From Marinobacterium nitratireducens (GTDB taxonomy: Bacteria > Pseudomonadota > Gammaproteobacteria > Pseudomonadales > Balneatricaceae): a stretch of DNA of 64,000 nt. The notes beneath the pieces are model-generated. The model saw only the letters and a list, made by a program, of their open reading frames with translations. It did no database searches and was not told where the DNA came from. A program made the position numbers and the translations under genes. This document shows, piece by piece, positions 36,997 through 46,338 of this stretch; the stretch's first letter is position 1; every line of letters starts with the position of its first letter. The stretch is taken from assembly GCF_014645375.1 (NCBI RefSeq), contig NZ_BMLT01000014.1, positions 1 to 64,000 of the forward strand, written 5' to 3'.

Positions 36997-37289
36997 TGGG
37001 TTCTTTCTCCAAACACACAGGGTGCGTTCTGATTAGCGCTTTTGTGGAAATCGCGGGCTGGAACCTCCTGCAATCAGGGCTCGATACACCGCGACCTCGT
37101 CAACTGGATGACGATGATACCATTGCGCCGAAAAAAAAGTGAACTCTGCGGCCAATTCGCGACCAGTTGCATCGACTGGCGCGACAAAATACTCTGACAG
37201 GCTACTGAACCAACCGGCGTATTAATTCTGCAACACTCGATTAATACTCTTTATCGATTTTGGTTAAGGGAATGTAACAGGCCAGCACT

Positions 37290-38804
37290 ATGAATGACGC
37301 ACCGGACTCCGCTCTACCTGTTCAGAAGCCCTCCGAACTTGCCGCCATAGACCTGGGTTCCAACAGCTTTCACATGGTGGTTGGACAACTCCGGGATGGC
37401 GAGTTCAAACCGCTCGATATCATGTCCGAGAAAGTGCAGCTGGCGGCCGGCCTGGACGCCGACAAACGGCTCAGCGAGGCGGCCCAGCTGCGTGGTCTGG
37501 AGTGCCTTGCCCGCTTCGCTCAGCGCGTGCGTGACCTTCCGCGGCAGTCGGTGCGCATCGTCGGAACCAACGCCCTGCGCGAGGCGGTCAACCGGCGCGA
37601 GTTTCTGGAGCGCGCCGAAGAGGTGCTGGGTACGCCGCTGGAAGTGATATCGGGCCGCGAGGAAGCGCGCCTGATTTACCTCGGCGTTTCGCAGTCGCTG
37701 CCACCGGTCGACGGCCGACGGCTGGTGATCGATATCGGCGGCGGCAGCACCGAATTCATCGTCGGCCGCGGCGTCGCTCCACGCGAACTGGAGAGCCTGG
37801 AGATGGGGTGCGTAAGCTTCACCCAGCGCTTTTTCGCCAGCGGCGATATCAGCGAAGAAGCCTTCCAGAAGGCGACCTACGCCGCCCTTCGCGAACTGCT
37901 GTCGATCCAGAAACGTTACCGGCGCCTCGGCTGGTCGCACTGCGTCGGCTCATCCGGCACCATCAAGGCGATACGCAACGCCTGCGTCAGCCTGGGCTAC
38001 ACCGAAGAACGTATCAGCGCCCAGGCGCTGCACAAGCTCAGGCAGCGTATTCTCGGCTACCGCAGAGTCGACGAAATAACGGAAGTGAAGCTCGAACGCC
38101 GGCCCGTGCTGCCGGCGGGCCTGGCCATCCTCTGCGCCGCCTTCGACTCTCTGGGGATAGACGAAATGGAATATTCCGACGGTGCTCTGCGCGAGGGACT
38201 GCTGTACGAAATGGTCGGCCGGCTGCACCATGAAGACATCCGTGAACGCAGCCTCGATGCCCTGACGCGCCGCTACCACGTCGACCGCCACCAGGCCGAA
38301 CGGGTGGAACGAACCGCGCTCAGGGCGCTGGATCAGCTCCAGGCGCCCTGGCAGCTGGACCAGCCCCATCAGCGCCAGATGCTGCGCTGGGCCGCCGCCA
38401 CCCACGAGGTCGGGCTGTCGCTGTCTCACTCGGGCTACCACAAGCACAGCGCTTACCTGCTGCAGTACTCCGACATGGCCGGATTTACCGACCTCGACCG
38501 CCTGCAACTGGCGCTGCTGGTGCGCAGCCACCGCCGCAAGATCCCCAAGGACGAGTTCAAGCTGCTGCCCAAGAGCAAACAGGAGACCTGTCGCCGCCTG
38601 ACCGTGCTGCTGCGCCTCGCGGCCCTGCTGCACCGCAACCGCAGCAGCGCCCGCCTGCCCGAGTTTCGCCTCGAGTTCGCCGCCAAACGCCTGTACCTGA
38701 GCTTCCCCCGCGGCTGGCTCGATAACCACCCGCTCACCAAGGCCGACCTCGAGCAGGAAGCCGACTATCTCAAGGCATTCAATCTCAAGTTGCAGGTGGC
38801 GTAA
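37290..38804 (+). CDS. ppx: Exopolyphosphatase
   Basis: The 504-residue Ppx/GppA enzyme cuts phosphate from the ends of polyphosphate chains. The ASKHA-fold motifs AAIDLGSNSFHMVV, VIDIGGGSTEFIVG and GSSGTIKAI are present. The C-terminal HD-like domain (HEVGLSLSHSGYHKHSAYLL) is complete. The ppx-trxA-rho neighbourhood is the same as in Pseudomonas. No polyphosphate kinase gene is in the window. Confidence 0.95.
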   Translation: MNDAPDSALPVQKPSELAAIDLGSNSFHMVVGQLRDGEFKPLDIMSEKVQLAAGLDADKRLSEAAQLRGLECLARFAQRVRDLPRQSVRIVGTNALREAVNRREFLERAEEVLGTPLEVISGREEARLIYLGVSQSLPPVDGRRLVIDIGGGSTEFIVGRGVAPRELESLEMGCVSFTQRFFASGDISEEAFQKATYAALRELLSIQKRYRRLGWSHCVGSSGTIKAIRNACVSLGYTEERISAQALHKLRQRILGYRRVDEITEVKLERRPVLPAGLAILCAAFDSLGIDEMEYSDGALREGLLYEMVGRLHHEDIRERSLDALTRRYHVDRHQAERVERTALRALDQLQAPWQLDQPHQRQMLRWAAATHEVGLSLSHSGYHKHSAYLLQYSDMAGFTDLDRLQLALLVRSHRRKIPKDEFKLLPKSKQETCRRLTVLLRLAALLHRNRSSARLPEFRLEFAAKRLYLSFPRGWLDNHPLTKADLEQEADYLKAFNLKLQVA

Positions 38805-38823
38805 CGGGCCGCCCGGCATACAG

Positions 38824-38878
38824 GGTGACGGGTGACGGGTGACGGGTGACGGGTGACGGGTGACGGGTGACGGGTGAC
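38824..38878. repeat. Eight tandem copies of GGTGACG
   Basis: Seven full copies and one 6-bp copy of the heptamer lie 20 bp after the ppx stop. Next come the palindrome GTTACGCGTAAC and a bidirectional terminator. Confidence 0.93.
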
Positions 38879-38905
38879 AAGTTACGCGTAACGATCTTTC
38901 AGATC

Positions 38906-38945
38906 CAAAAAACCCGCAGAGACTCAGGTCACTGCGGGTTTTTTT
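38906..38945. terminator. Bidirectional terminator between ppx and pckA
   Basis: ACCCGCAG and CTGCGGGT form the stem, with A and T runs at either side. It ends both convergent genes. Confidence 0.8.
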
Positions 38946-38967
38946 AGCCTGTACAGCGCTTAAAGCC

Positions 38968-40515
38968 TTACTGCTTCGGGCCTGCCGCGACGATCGACTC
39001 GGACACGCCTTCGAACTTCTTGAAGTTCTCGACGAACTGACCGATCAGGTCCTTGGCGGTGGCGTCGTAGGCGCCCTTGTCGCTCCAGGTGTTGCGCGGG
39101 TTCAGCAGCTTGGTGTCGACGCCCGGTACCGACTTCGGCACCTCGAGGTTGAGCCCTTCCAGTGACTCGGTCTCGATATCGACCAGAGCACCGCTCTGGA
39201 TTGCCGAAATGATGCTGCGGGTAGTCGGAATGCTGAAACGCTCGCCGCTACCGTAGGAACCGCCGGTCCAGCCGGTGTTGACCAGGTAGACGCGGGAGCC
39301 GAACTCCTCGATACGCTTGATCAGCAGGTCCGCGTAAACGCGGGCCGGGCGCGGGAAGAACGGCGCGCCGAAGCAGGTGGAGAAGGTCGACTTGATGCCG
39401 GGACCTGCGCCAACTTCGGTCGAACCCACCAGCGCGGTGTAACCGGACAGGAAGTGATACGCCGCCGCTTCCTTGCTCAGGATCGACACCGGCGGCAGTA
39501 CGCCGGTCAGGTCGCAGGTCAGGAAGATAATGGCGTCCGGCTCATCGCCCATGTTGGTGGCGGAGCGCTTTTCAACGTGCTCGAGCGGGTAGGCGCAACG
39601 GCCGTTTTCGGTCAGCGATACGTCGTTGTAGTCGGCGTGGCGCTTGCCGTCCAGCTTGACGTTTTCGACGATGGCACCGAAACGGATAGCGTCCCAGATG
39701 ATCGGCTCGTTCTTCTTGCTCAGGTTGATGGTTTTGGCATAGCAGCCGCCTTCGATATTGAAGACGACGCCCTTGCCCCAACCGTGCTCGTCATCGCCGA
39801 TCAGGTAACGTTCAGGGTCGGCCGACAGCGTGGTCTTGCCGGTACCGGACAGGCCGAAGAACAGAGTGGTGCTGCCATCTTCGCCGATATTGGCCGAGCA
39901 GTGCATCGGCAGGACATCCTTTTCCGGCAGCAGGAAGTTCTGCACCGAGAACATCGCCTTCTTCATTTCACCGGCGTAACGCATGCCGGCGATCAGCACC
40001 TTGCGCTTGGCGAAGTTGAGGATGACGCAGCCATCGGTGTTGGTGCCGTCGCGCTCCGGATCGCAAGGGAAGCCGGCGACATTGAGGATCTGCCACTCTT
40101 CCTTGGACTTGGGATTGTAATCGTGCGGACGGATGAAAAGATTCTGGCCAAAGAGATTCTGCCACGCAGTCTCGGTGGTCATTTTGACCGGCAGGTAGTG
40201 GCTGTGGTCGGCCCCGACGTGGACGTGGGAGACGAAGCTCTCGCGGCCGGCCAGGTAGTCCTCAACGCGCTCCCAGAGGGCATCGAATTTGTCCGCGTCG
40301 AACGGACGGTTGATATTGCCCCAGTCGATCTCGTCAGCGGTACTCGGTTCCTTGACGATAAAACGGTCCATCGGCGAGCGCCCGGTGCGCTTACCAGTGG
40401 TGACGACAAGCGCGCCGGTGTCGGCCAGCTGGCCCTCACCACGTGCGATTGCCTGTTCAACCAGTTCCGCCCGGCTCAGGTTGAGGTGTACGGTATTCTC
40501 AGTTTCTTTGGTCAT
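38968..40515 (-). CDS. pckA: Phosphoenolpyruvate carboxykinase (ATP)
   Basis: The 515-residue enzyme turns oxaloacetate and ATP into phosphoenolpyruvate, the entry to gluconeogenesis from C4 acids. The kinase-1 motif [16 protein letters not shown] and the kinase-2 region [10 protein letters not shown], with the neighbouring [13 protein letters not shown], are visible. With the dct transport genes at the right end it fits a life on dicarboxylates. Its place next to hslO-hslR-yrfG matches E. coli. Confidence 0.97.
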   Translation of the reverse strand: MTKETENTVHLNLSRAELVEQAIARGEGQLADTGALVVTTGKRTGRSPMDRFIVKEPSTADEIDWGNINRPFDADKFDALWERVEDYLAGRESFVSHVHVGADHSHYLPVKMTTETAWQNLFGQNLFIRPHDYNPKSKEEWQILNVAGFPCDPERDGTNTDGCVILNFAKRKVLIAGMRYAGEMKKAMFSVQNFLLPEKDVLPMHCSANIGEDGSTTLFFGLSGTGKTTLSADPERYLIGDDEHGWGKGVVFNIEGGCYAKTINLSKKNEPIIWDAIRFGAIVENVKLDGKRHADYNDVSLTENGRCAYPLEHVEKRSATNMGDEPDAIIFLTCDLTGVLPPVSILSKEAAAYHFLSGYTALVGSTEVGAGPGIKSTFSTCFGAPFFPRPARVYADLLIKRIEEFGSRVYLVNTGWTGGSYGSGERFSIPTTRSIISAIQSGALVDIETESLEGLNLEVPKSVPGVDTKLLNPRNTWSDKGAYDATAKDLIGQFVENFKKFEGVSESIVAAGPKQ

Positions 40516-40683
40516 TACTGGATTCCCTTGGCATAGGCGCCAATAACGTTACCTGTCTTGCAGATGAAAGACCCTAGTGCGCGCCCCTTTCGCTTTATCG
40601 TGCTTTTTCAGGGGAGGCGAATTATCGCACAAAAATTAACAGCCTTACCACCGGTCCTCGGGCCGTGCCCTCCCGCGCCCGGT

Positions 40684-41556
40684 TTAGTGCAACTGATCCG
40701 AGCGCGGAACATTGGCAGAATTGGAAAACATGGTTCGGATATCGGCCGCGTCGAAACCGTAATGCTGGTTGCAGAACTGACAGCTGACACCCACTTCGCC
40801 CTCCTCCTCGACGATCGCCAGCAGCTCTTCCTCGGTCAGGAACTGCAGGGCGTTGCCGCTGCGCTCGCGGCTGCAATCGCAGTGAAAACGCATCTTTTCC
40901 GCTTCGAACAGGCGGCAGTGTTCCTCGTGGAACATCCGGTACATCAGCGTTTCGTTGTCCAGCTGCAGCAGCTCCTCGGCCGCGAGCGTCGCTCCCAGCT
41001 GACTGATATGCGACCAGTCCTCCTCGCCGGTTCCGGCCGCCGGCATGACCTGCAGCAGAAAACCCGCCGCACGCTGGCCGTCCGCCGCCAGGTGCACCTG
41101 CGTCGGCAGCTGTTCCGACTGGCCGAAGTATCCCTCCAGGCAGCTCGCCAGCGTATCGCCCTCGAGCGGCACCACGCCCTGATAGCGGCGTCCCTGATCC
41201 GGCTCGATGGTCAGCGCCAGGCGGCCATTCTTGAGCAGCTGAGAGAAAGGCACGTCCTCGGGGACCTCGCCTTCAAAGCGGGCCAGCGCCCTCAGGTCGT
41301 GCTGATGGCTGCACTCCGCCATCAGCATCGACAGCGCGCCGTCACCGGCCGCCTGCAGTACCAGCCGTCCGTCGAACTTCAGCGTCGAGGCAAGCAGACT
41401 GACCGCCGCCAGCATTTCACCGAGCACACGCTGCACCACCGGCGGATAGTCGTGGCGCTCGAGCACCTGCAGGTAGGATTCTTCCAGGCCCACCAGGACG
41501 CCACGGATATCGAGTTTCTCAAACAGCACACGCTGTATCTGATCGGGATTGCTCAT
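40684..41556 (-). CDS. hslO: Hsp33 redox-regulated chaperone
   Basis: The 290-residue chaperone becomes active when oxidants and heat release its zinc. The four zinc-binding cysteines are in FHCDCSRE and VSCQFCNQHY near the C-terminus. The N-terminal substrate-binding domain (DIRGVLVGLEESYLQVL) is intact. It is upstream of pckA on the same strand. Confidence 0.96.
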   Translation of the reverse strand: MSNPDQIQRVLFEKLDIRGVLVGLEESYLQVLERHDYPPVVQRVLGEMLAAVSLLASTLKFDGRLVLQAAGDGALSMLMAECSHQHDLRALARFEGEVPEDVPFSQLLKNGRLALTIEPDQGRRYQGVVPLEGDTLASCLEGYFGQSEQLPTQVHLAADGQRAAGFLLQVMPAAGTGEEDWSHISQLGATLAAEELLQLDNETLMYRMFHEEHCRLFEAEKMRFHCDCSRERSGNALQFLTEEELLAIVEEEGEVGVSCQFCNQHYGFDAADIRTMFSNSANVPRSDQLH

Positions 41557-41642
41557 CGGTATTCATCTCACGGGAGGGCACTGGCAACCGCCGCGCCGGC
41601 AGGTAACGTTTGGAGGGGAGTTTAACATGTATGGAAAGGGGG

Positions 41643-41714
41643 TAGGATGGGTGAAGCCGCCACGGGCACGGCATTATATACCTGAGTGGTGGTCACCGGC
41701 GGCGTAACCCATCA
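41643..41714. repeat. TGGGTTACG-family palindrome
   Basis: TAGGATGGGTGAAGCCGCC and GGCGGCGTAACCCATCA form the arms around an unpaired centre. It lies between hslR and hslO. Confidence 0.65.
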
Positions 41715-41761
41715 TTGGCCCGACTGATCAATGCAAGTGCCTGCCTGGCAGCCCAAGGCCA

Positions 41762-42157
41762 TTACCATTGGTCCTTGAAACCGCGGATCTGGCGCCGGTC
41801 CTTCTTGTTGGGCCGGTGGCGCGGATTAAGACTGCTGCCGCCAAGCGCCTTGCGTTCCGCTGCGGCTTTCTCGCGCCGCTCGATGCTGGCTTCGGTTTCG
41901 CGGTACAGCAACTGCGCTTGCGGAGCGCCGCGACGCTGATCGGAGACTTGCAGCACCTCGACCTCCCGCTCGTCGAAGCCTTGGCGAATCTGCAGCAGCG
42001 CGCCGACTTCGACGATCTTGCTGCACTTGCTGCGCTGGCCGTTGTAATGCACCTTGCCGCCTTCGATCATGTCCTTGGCGATCGCGCGGGTACGGTAGAA
42101 CCGGGCCGCCCAGAGCCATTTGTCCAGCCGGACCTTGTCTTCTCGGGACTCACTCAT
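41762..42157 (-). CDS. hslR: Heat-shock protein 15, S4-domain RNA-binding protein
   Basis: The 131-residue protein binds free 50S subunits carrying nascent peptidyl-tRNA and helps recycle them. The S4 motif RLDKWLWAARFYRTRAIAKD and GGKVHYNG are clear; the C-terminus is basic. It lies between yrfG and hslO as in E. coli. Confidence 0.94.
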   Translation of the reverse strand: MSESREDKVRLDKWLWAARFYRTRAIAKDMIEGGKVHYNGQRSKCSKIVEVGALLQIRQGFDEREVEVLQVSDQRRGAPQAQLLYRETEASIERREKAAAERKALGGSSLNPRHRPNKKDRRQIRGFKDQW

Positions 42158-42196
42158 CGAACTGAAAACCTTTTGAATCGGGTAACGGGACGGTTG

Positions 42197-42865
42197 TCAC
42201 TGCCCGCCACCGTCAACGGGAAAGAGATCGTCGAAACTGTCGATGGCCCGGAACTCATCGATGCTGCGCGGCGCCGCCTGGCTGTCGGGCTGCACAATCG
42301 ACAGCAGATAACCGATACCGTACCGCTGCGCCGACCGCAGCACCGGCAGGCTGTCATCCACCAGCAGGGTTCTGGCGGGATTGAACGGTTCGATTTCCTG
42401 CAGCCGCTGCCAGAAAGCCACATCTTCCTTCGGCAGCCCGAAGTCGTGCGAGCAGACGATGGCGTCGACCCGCTGGTCGAGGCCGGTTTCCTGCAGTTTG
42501 AGACCGAGGCTGCCGCGGTGGGCATTGGTGACGATGACCGATCGCATGCCCTGCCGACGCAGCCGCACAAGAAAGTCTTTCACCTGCGGCCGGAAGGCAA
42601 TGCGCCCGGCGACTTCGTGCTTGAGCGCGGTGATATCGACCCCCAGCTGCTCGCTCCAGTAGTCGAGGCAATACCAGTTGAGCGTGCCCTGCTCGCGTAT
42701 GATACGCTGATGCAGCCATTCCCGGGCCGCCTGCGGTTCCAGCTGGTGCAGCTCGGCGTAGCGCTGCGGCAGATGCTCGAGCCAGAAGTAGGAATCGAAA
42801 TGAAGATCCAGCAGGGTGCCGTCCATATCGAGCAGGACGGTATCGATATTGCGCCAGTCAAGCAT
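42197..42865 (-). CDS. yrfG: GMP/IMP nucleotidase, HAD family
   Basis: The 222-residue hydrolase has HAD motif I VLLDMDGTLLDLHFD, motif II VIVTNAHRG, the lysine in LPKEDVAFW, and motif IV TLLVDDSLPVL. The E. coli homologue YrfG dephosphorylates purine nucleotides. It heads the yrfG-hslR-hslO-pckA group, divergent from nudE. Confidence 0.9.
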   Translation of the reverse strand: MLDWRNIDTVLLDMDGTLLDLHFDSYFWLEHLPQRYAELHQLEPQAAREWLHQRIIREQGTLNWYCLDYWSEQLGVDITALKHEVAGRIAFRPQVKDFLVRLRRQGMRSVIVTNAHRGSLGLKLQETGLDQRVDAIVCSHDFGLPKEDVAFWQRLQEIEPFNPARTLLVDDSLPVLRSAQRYGIGYLLSIVQPDSQAAPRSIDEFRAIDSFDDLFPVDGGGQ

Positions 42866-42962
42866 TGGGCGGTGATATCCGGGTCAGTGTACAGCTTTGG
42901 AACCTGCAAGCTTTACACCACTGTAACACCAGAGACGCTTGGCAGATTCCCGGAGATTCAGT

Positions 42963-43526
42963 ATGCCCGTAAAGCCTGAGATTTTGAAGGTTTCCACCGT
43001 CGCGCGCAGCCGCCTCTTCCATGTCGAGACGCTGCAGCTGCGCTTTTCCAACGGTGTCGAACGCACTTACGAGCGGCTTGCCAGCCGGGGCCGCGGCGCG
43101 GTGATGATCGTGCCGGTACTCGAGTCCGGCGAGGTGATCCTGATCCGCGAATACGCCGCCGGTCTCGAGGATTACACCCTGACCCTCCCCAAGGGACTGA
43201 TCGATCCGGGCGAAAACGCCCAGCAGGCGGCTCACCGGGAGTTGCAGGAGGAAGCGGGGTTCGGCACCCGCCGGCTCGATCATCTCAAGCAGATGACCGG
43301 CGCGCCCAACTATATGGGCCATCGCATGGAGGTACTGCTGGCACGGGACCTGTACCCGAGCCGCCTCGAAGGAGACGAGCCCGAGCCGCTGGAGCTGGTG
43401 CACTGGCCGCTGGCGGATCTCGAGACGCTGATTGAGCGCGAGGAGTTCAGCGAGGGACGCGCCATCGCCGCCCTGTATATGGCGCGCACCTTTCTCGGCA
43501 AAGAGCCCGGCGACCAAAACCGCTGA
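42963..43526 (+). CDS. nudE: ADP compounds hydrolase NudE
   Basis: The 187-residue Nudix enzyme hydrolyses ADP-ribose, Ap3A and NADH. The Nudix box starts GLIDPGENAQQAAHREL and ends QEEAGF. The N-terminal ILKVSTVARSRLFHVETLQL is NudE-like. ATG at 42963 is chosen over the upstream in-frame start because MPVKPEILK is the family start. It is divergent from yrfG. Confidence 0.93.
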   Translation: MPVKPEILKVSTVARSRLFHVETLQLRFSNGVERTYERLASRGRGAVMIVPVLESGEVILIREYAAGLEDYTLTLPKGLIDPGENAQQAAHRELQEEAGFGTRRLDHLKQMTGAPNYMGHRMEVLLARDLYPSRLEGDEPEPLELVHWPLADLETLIEREEFSEGRAIAALYMARTFLGKEPGDQNR

Positions 43527-43564
43527 CCCGGCCGCCGCCGGCATTGCGCCGGCGGCGGCTCTGG

Positions 43565-45010
43565 TCACTCGGAAACGCCACTCAGCAGCTGCATCATATA
43601 GTCGTAGGCCAGACCGCCGATCTCATTCCCCACCGCCTGGCCGGCGGTGATCGACGCCTGGAAGTGCACCCCGCCCCAGAGCCGGCTCTGGCCGCAGTCG
43701 CGCTCGAACTGCGTCCAGGTCGGAAACTCTATCGCCAGCGGCGCCTGCGGCGTAACGCCAGGCTCGACCAGCGAGGTGCCCGCAGCCACCGGGATCGCCC
43801 AGCCCAGATCATCGTCTCCCAGATAAAGCCTGCTCGCCTCGGCATGGGCGGCGCAGAAGCTCGCCGAGGCCGACGGGTACTCCGGATGGTCGGCGACCTT
43901 AAGATAGCTGGTCCACTGCGATGCCGGCAGCTCGTCCACCGTGCCCATGCCCGGGCCGCCCCAGGCCGTCACCGGCCGGTCGCCGTAGAGGTAGCGGATG
44001 GCGCTGAAGGGCCGCACCGCGTCATAGCGGTGCTTCTCGTTCCAGATCGCGATCGCGGTGTCGAATGCCGCCATATTGGTGACGAAGTCGTACTGTACCA
44101 GTTGCTCCAGCGACAACCCCCGGGTCTGGGATGCGAAAAGCGCCGAAAAGCCGAGGCTGCGCAGCTTGTCGTCGAACAGCTCGGCGGTCATTTTCTGCAG
44201 GTCGGTCAGGTTTGCCGAAACCGCCAGCACCTCGTCCGCCTGGGCCCGGTACGCCTGCCGGTGACTGGCGTTGCTGGCGAAGGGGACCGGCGTCTGGAAC
44301 ACCTGCGGGTTGTCGTAGGAATAGGGTTCTGTCTTGCGCAGCTGTGGCGTGACGAACTGCTGCACCCGGAAAATGCCGCTGCCGGAGGTCACGATCGCCG
44401 GTTGCCAGCGCGACGGGTTGCGCAACTCGTAGGCGCTGTTGACCGGAGCGTATCCGGTGTAGTCGGCATAGGGCTGGCGATTGTAGGTGCGGCCACCCTC
44501 GTCACCCAGCTGATTCATGCCGTCGCGCTCCCGCGCCGCAGCAACGGCCATCCCCGCAAGGTTGCCAATACCGATCGGGGTGTTCGGGTCCTGGCTGTCG
44601 TCGTCCGGGTCGAGACCGGCCCCGATCAACATCGCGTCCCAGGTTGCCTTGTGCTGCGGCAGCAGACTGTTGAGTACGCGGTAGGAGGCGTAAATAATCG
44701 CGACATTGCGGTTGGCATCCGTTGCCGCTTCCGGTGCCTGGCGCGGCAGGTTCGAATAGGCGCCGACAGCGGTCGGGTGGTAGGGCGCGATGGCGTCGAA
44801 CCAGCTGTTGGTGACCAGCGTGGTGATTCGCAGCACCAGCGGCGCGTCACCGGCGGTCGGCGAAACCGACCCGTATATGACGGGTATCACATTCGGAATC
44901 ACGACCTCTGTCGGCGCCTTGCCGGTGTTAACGTCGAAAGCAAGACCTGGCTGCGCCTGCATACTGCCGGCCAGCACCAGCAGGCAAGCTGCGCTGCGTA
45001 AGGTTTTCAT
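43565..45010 (-). CDS. Secreted vanadium-haloperoxidase-like (PAP2 superfamily) protein
   Basis: The 481-residue protein has a cleavable signal peptide (MKTLRSAACLLVLAGSMQAQ) and the helical PAP2/vanadium chloroperoxidase fold. Anion-binding residues can be matched: KHRYDAVRP (Lys326, Arg333), PSAS at 379-382 where the family has PSGH, and SRLWGGVHF (Arg443, His449). The His of PSGH is replaced by Ser, while the vanadate-bonding His449 is kept, so haloperoxidase activity is uncertain. ATG at 45008-45010 has GGAGGT at the right distance. It is convergent with nudE and divergent from sodB. Confidence 0.8.
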   Translation of the reverse strand: MKTLRSAACLLVLAGSMQAQPGLAFDVNTGKAPTEVVIPNVIPVIYGSVSPTAGDAPLVLRITTLVTNSWFDAIAPYHPTAVGAYSNLPRQAPEAATDANRNVAIIYASYRVLNSLLPQHKATWDAMLIGAGLDPDDDSQDPNTPIGIGNLAGMAVAAARERDGMNQLGDEGGRTYNRQPYADYTGYAPVNSAYELRNPSRWQPAIVTSGSGIFRVQQFVTPQLRKTEPYSYDNPQVFQTPVPFASNASHRQAYRAQADEVLAVSANLTDLQKMTAELFDDKLRSLGFSALFASQTRGLSLEQLVQYDFVTNMAAFDTAIAIWNEKHRYDAVRPFSAIRYLYGDRPVTAWGGPGMGTVDELPASQWTSYLKVADHPEYPSASASFCAAHAEASRLYLGDDDLGWAIPVAAGTSLVEPGVTPQAPLAIEFPTWTQFERDCGQSRLWGGVHFQASITAGQAVGNEIGGLAYDYMMQLLSGVSE

Positions 45011-45371
45011 CTGCAGTACCTCCATGATTCGTCAAAGGGTCCGGCCAAGACGCTCCGGCACCCTGAAACCGCACGGAGTCGCTACTGCATTGCCCGGGGG
45101 CGGTCCCGAGAGCCTGTCGGCACCCTGCCCGCGCCGGCCACGACCCGCTTGCAGACGGCTGATCGGCGGTCATGGCTCTTAAGCAGACTAGCCTGCCCCA
45201 GGCGGCTGTCAAACGGCTGTTTGCACGCCGCCACAGGGCTCTGTAACGGCGCGCAGCAACGGCGAAAGCCACTACTTTTTGTCCCATGAAAAGGCCGGAC
45301 AAGGGTGCTATAGTCTCTGCTCTGCCGAATCGACAGCTCGACAAATGTCGAATTTAAAAAGGGGATTACTT
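45011..45371. other. Divergent intergenic region with palindrome but no gene seen
   Basis: This 361-nt stretch separates the haloperoxidase-like gene from sodB. A TATAGT box at about 45309 may be the sodB -10. The palindrome at 45338-45351 is the only clear site. No RNA gene was recognised. Confidence 0.5.
45338..45351. promoter_or_regulatory. Palindrome TCGACAAATGTCGA in the sodB leader
   Basis: Perfect 6-bp arms with a 2-nt centre lie 20 nt upstream of the sodB start and downstream of the possible TATAGT -10. It could be an operator or a leader element; the regulator is unknown. Confidence 0.45.
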
Positions 45372-45956
45372 ATGAGCTTTGAACTACCGCCGCTGCCTTA
45401 CGCCAAAAACGCTCTCGAGCCGCACATCTCCGAAGAGACCCTGGAATACCATCACGGCAAACACCACAACACCTACGTGGTCAAGCTGAACGGTCTGGTA
45501 CCGGGCTCCGAGTACGAAGGCAAGTCGCTGGAAGACATCATCAAGTCCGCTCCGGCCGGCCCGGTTTTCAACAACGCCGCGCAGGTCTGGAACCACACCT
45601 TCTACTGGCACTGCCTGTCGCCGAACGGCGGTGGTGAGGCCAAGGGCGCCGTGGCCGACGCCATCAACGCCAAGTGGGGCTCCTTCGAGAAATTCCAGGA
45701 AGAGTTCAACGACAAGGCCGTCAACAACTTCGGTTCCTCCTGGACCTGGCTGGTCAAGAACTCCGACGGTTCCCTGGAAATCGTCAACACCAGCAACGCC
45801 GCCACGCCGATGACCTCCGGCCAGACCGCACTGCTGACCGTCGACCTGTGGGAACACGCCTACTACATCGACTACCGCAATGTGCGTCCGGACTACCTGA
45901 AAGCCTTCTGGGCGCTGGTCAACTGGGACTTCGTCAACGCCAACCTGGCAGGCTAA
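45372..45956 (+). CDS. sodB: Iron superoxide dismutase
   Basis: The 194-residue enzyme converts superoxide to oxygen and peroxide. Metal ligands are His27 in EYHHGKHH, His in VWNHTFYWHCL, and Asp and His in DLWEHAYYIDY. The sequence AAQVWNHTFYW is Fe-type. ATG at 45372 gives the family start MSFELPPLPYAKNAL; the upstream open frame is ignored. Confidence 0.97.
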   Translation: MSFELPPLPYAKNALEPHISEETLEYHHGKHHNTYVVKLNGLVPGSEYEGKSLEDIIKSAPAGPVFNNAAQVWNHTFYWHCLSPNGGGEAKGAVADAINAKWGSFEKFQEEFNDKAVNNFGSSWTWLVKNSDGSLEIVNTSNAATPMTSGQTALLTVDLWEHAYYIDYRNVRPDYLKAFWALVNWDFVNANLAG

Positions 45957-45973
45957 GCTTCAGTCGACAGTAT

Positions 45974-46003
45974 GAAAAAAGGCACCTCCGGGTGCCTTTT
46001 TTG
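45974..46003 (+). terminator. Intrinsic terminator of sodB
   Basis: AAAAAAGGCACC-TCCG-GGTGCCTTTTTT lies 18 nt after the sodB stop. Confidence 0.9.
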
Positions 46004-46338
46004 TATCTGTTCGCAGATTAGCGTGAAACCAGGGGCCAAAAGCAGGATAGGTGGAGCCGCATTGGCACCCTGCTTAACGCTTTCAGCGAGGTTGACGCGG
46101 CGCAACTACTGGGGCCTGTGGGAATCCTGATATTGCAGGAGCAAATATCAGGGAACCCATCAAGGAATCAGCTACATGCATAGTGCCGAACCGACGCCCA
46201 AGATGGGTTGCACGACGCCCTCGCCGCAGCAGTGACGGATACGCCGTACCGAGCGTCGCTCCACCCATCCGATTTACGTTTTTCCCGGTTCTGCTTGCCG
46301 CTGTCGCGAAGGCCGGCAAAGGCTACGCCTTAAAGCTT
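46004..46338. other. Intergenic region with hairpin and palindromic repeat, no gene seen
   Basis: After the sodB terminator come a degenerate GGATAGGTGGAGC element, a hairpin with CCTGATATT/AATATCAGG arms (46126-46152) and a TGGGTT-family palindrome (46201-46270). No gene was recognised before the end of tesA. Confidence 0.6.
46201..46270. repeat. TGGGTT-family palindrome with GACGC arms
   Basis: AGATGGGTTGCACGACGCC and GAGCGTCGCTCCACCCATCC form the arms. Confidence 0.55.

Noticed and set aside
38824..38878. A CRISPR array
   Set aside because: The repeats are 7 bp with no spacers; no cas genes are present.
46133..46146. The 14-mer TTGCAGGAGCAAAT shared with 57202-57215
   Set aside because: A 14-base match between two places in 64 kb is expected by chance, and the flanks do not align.
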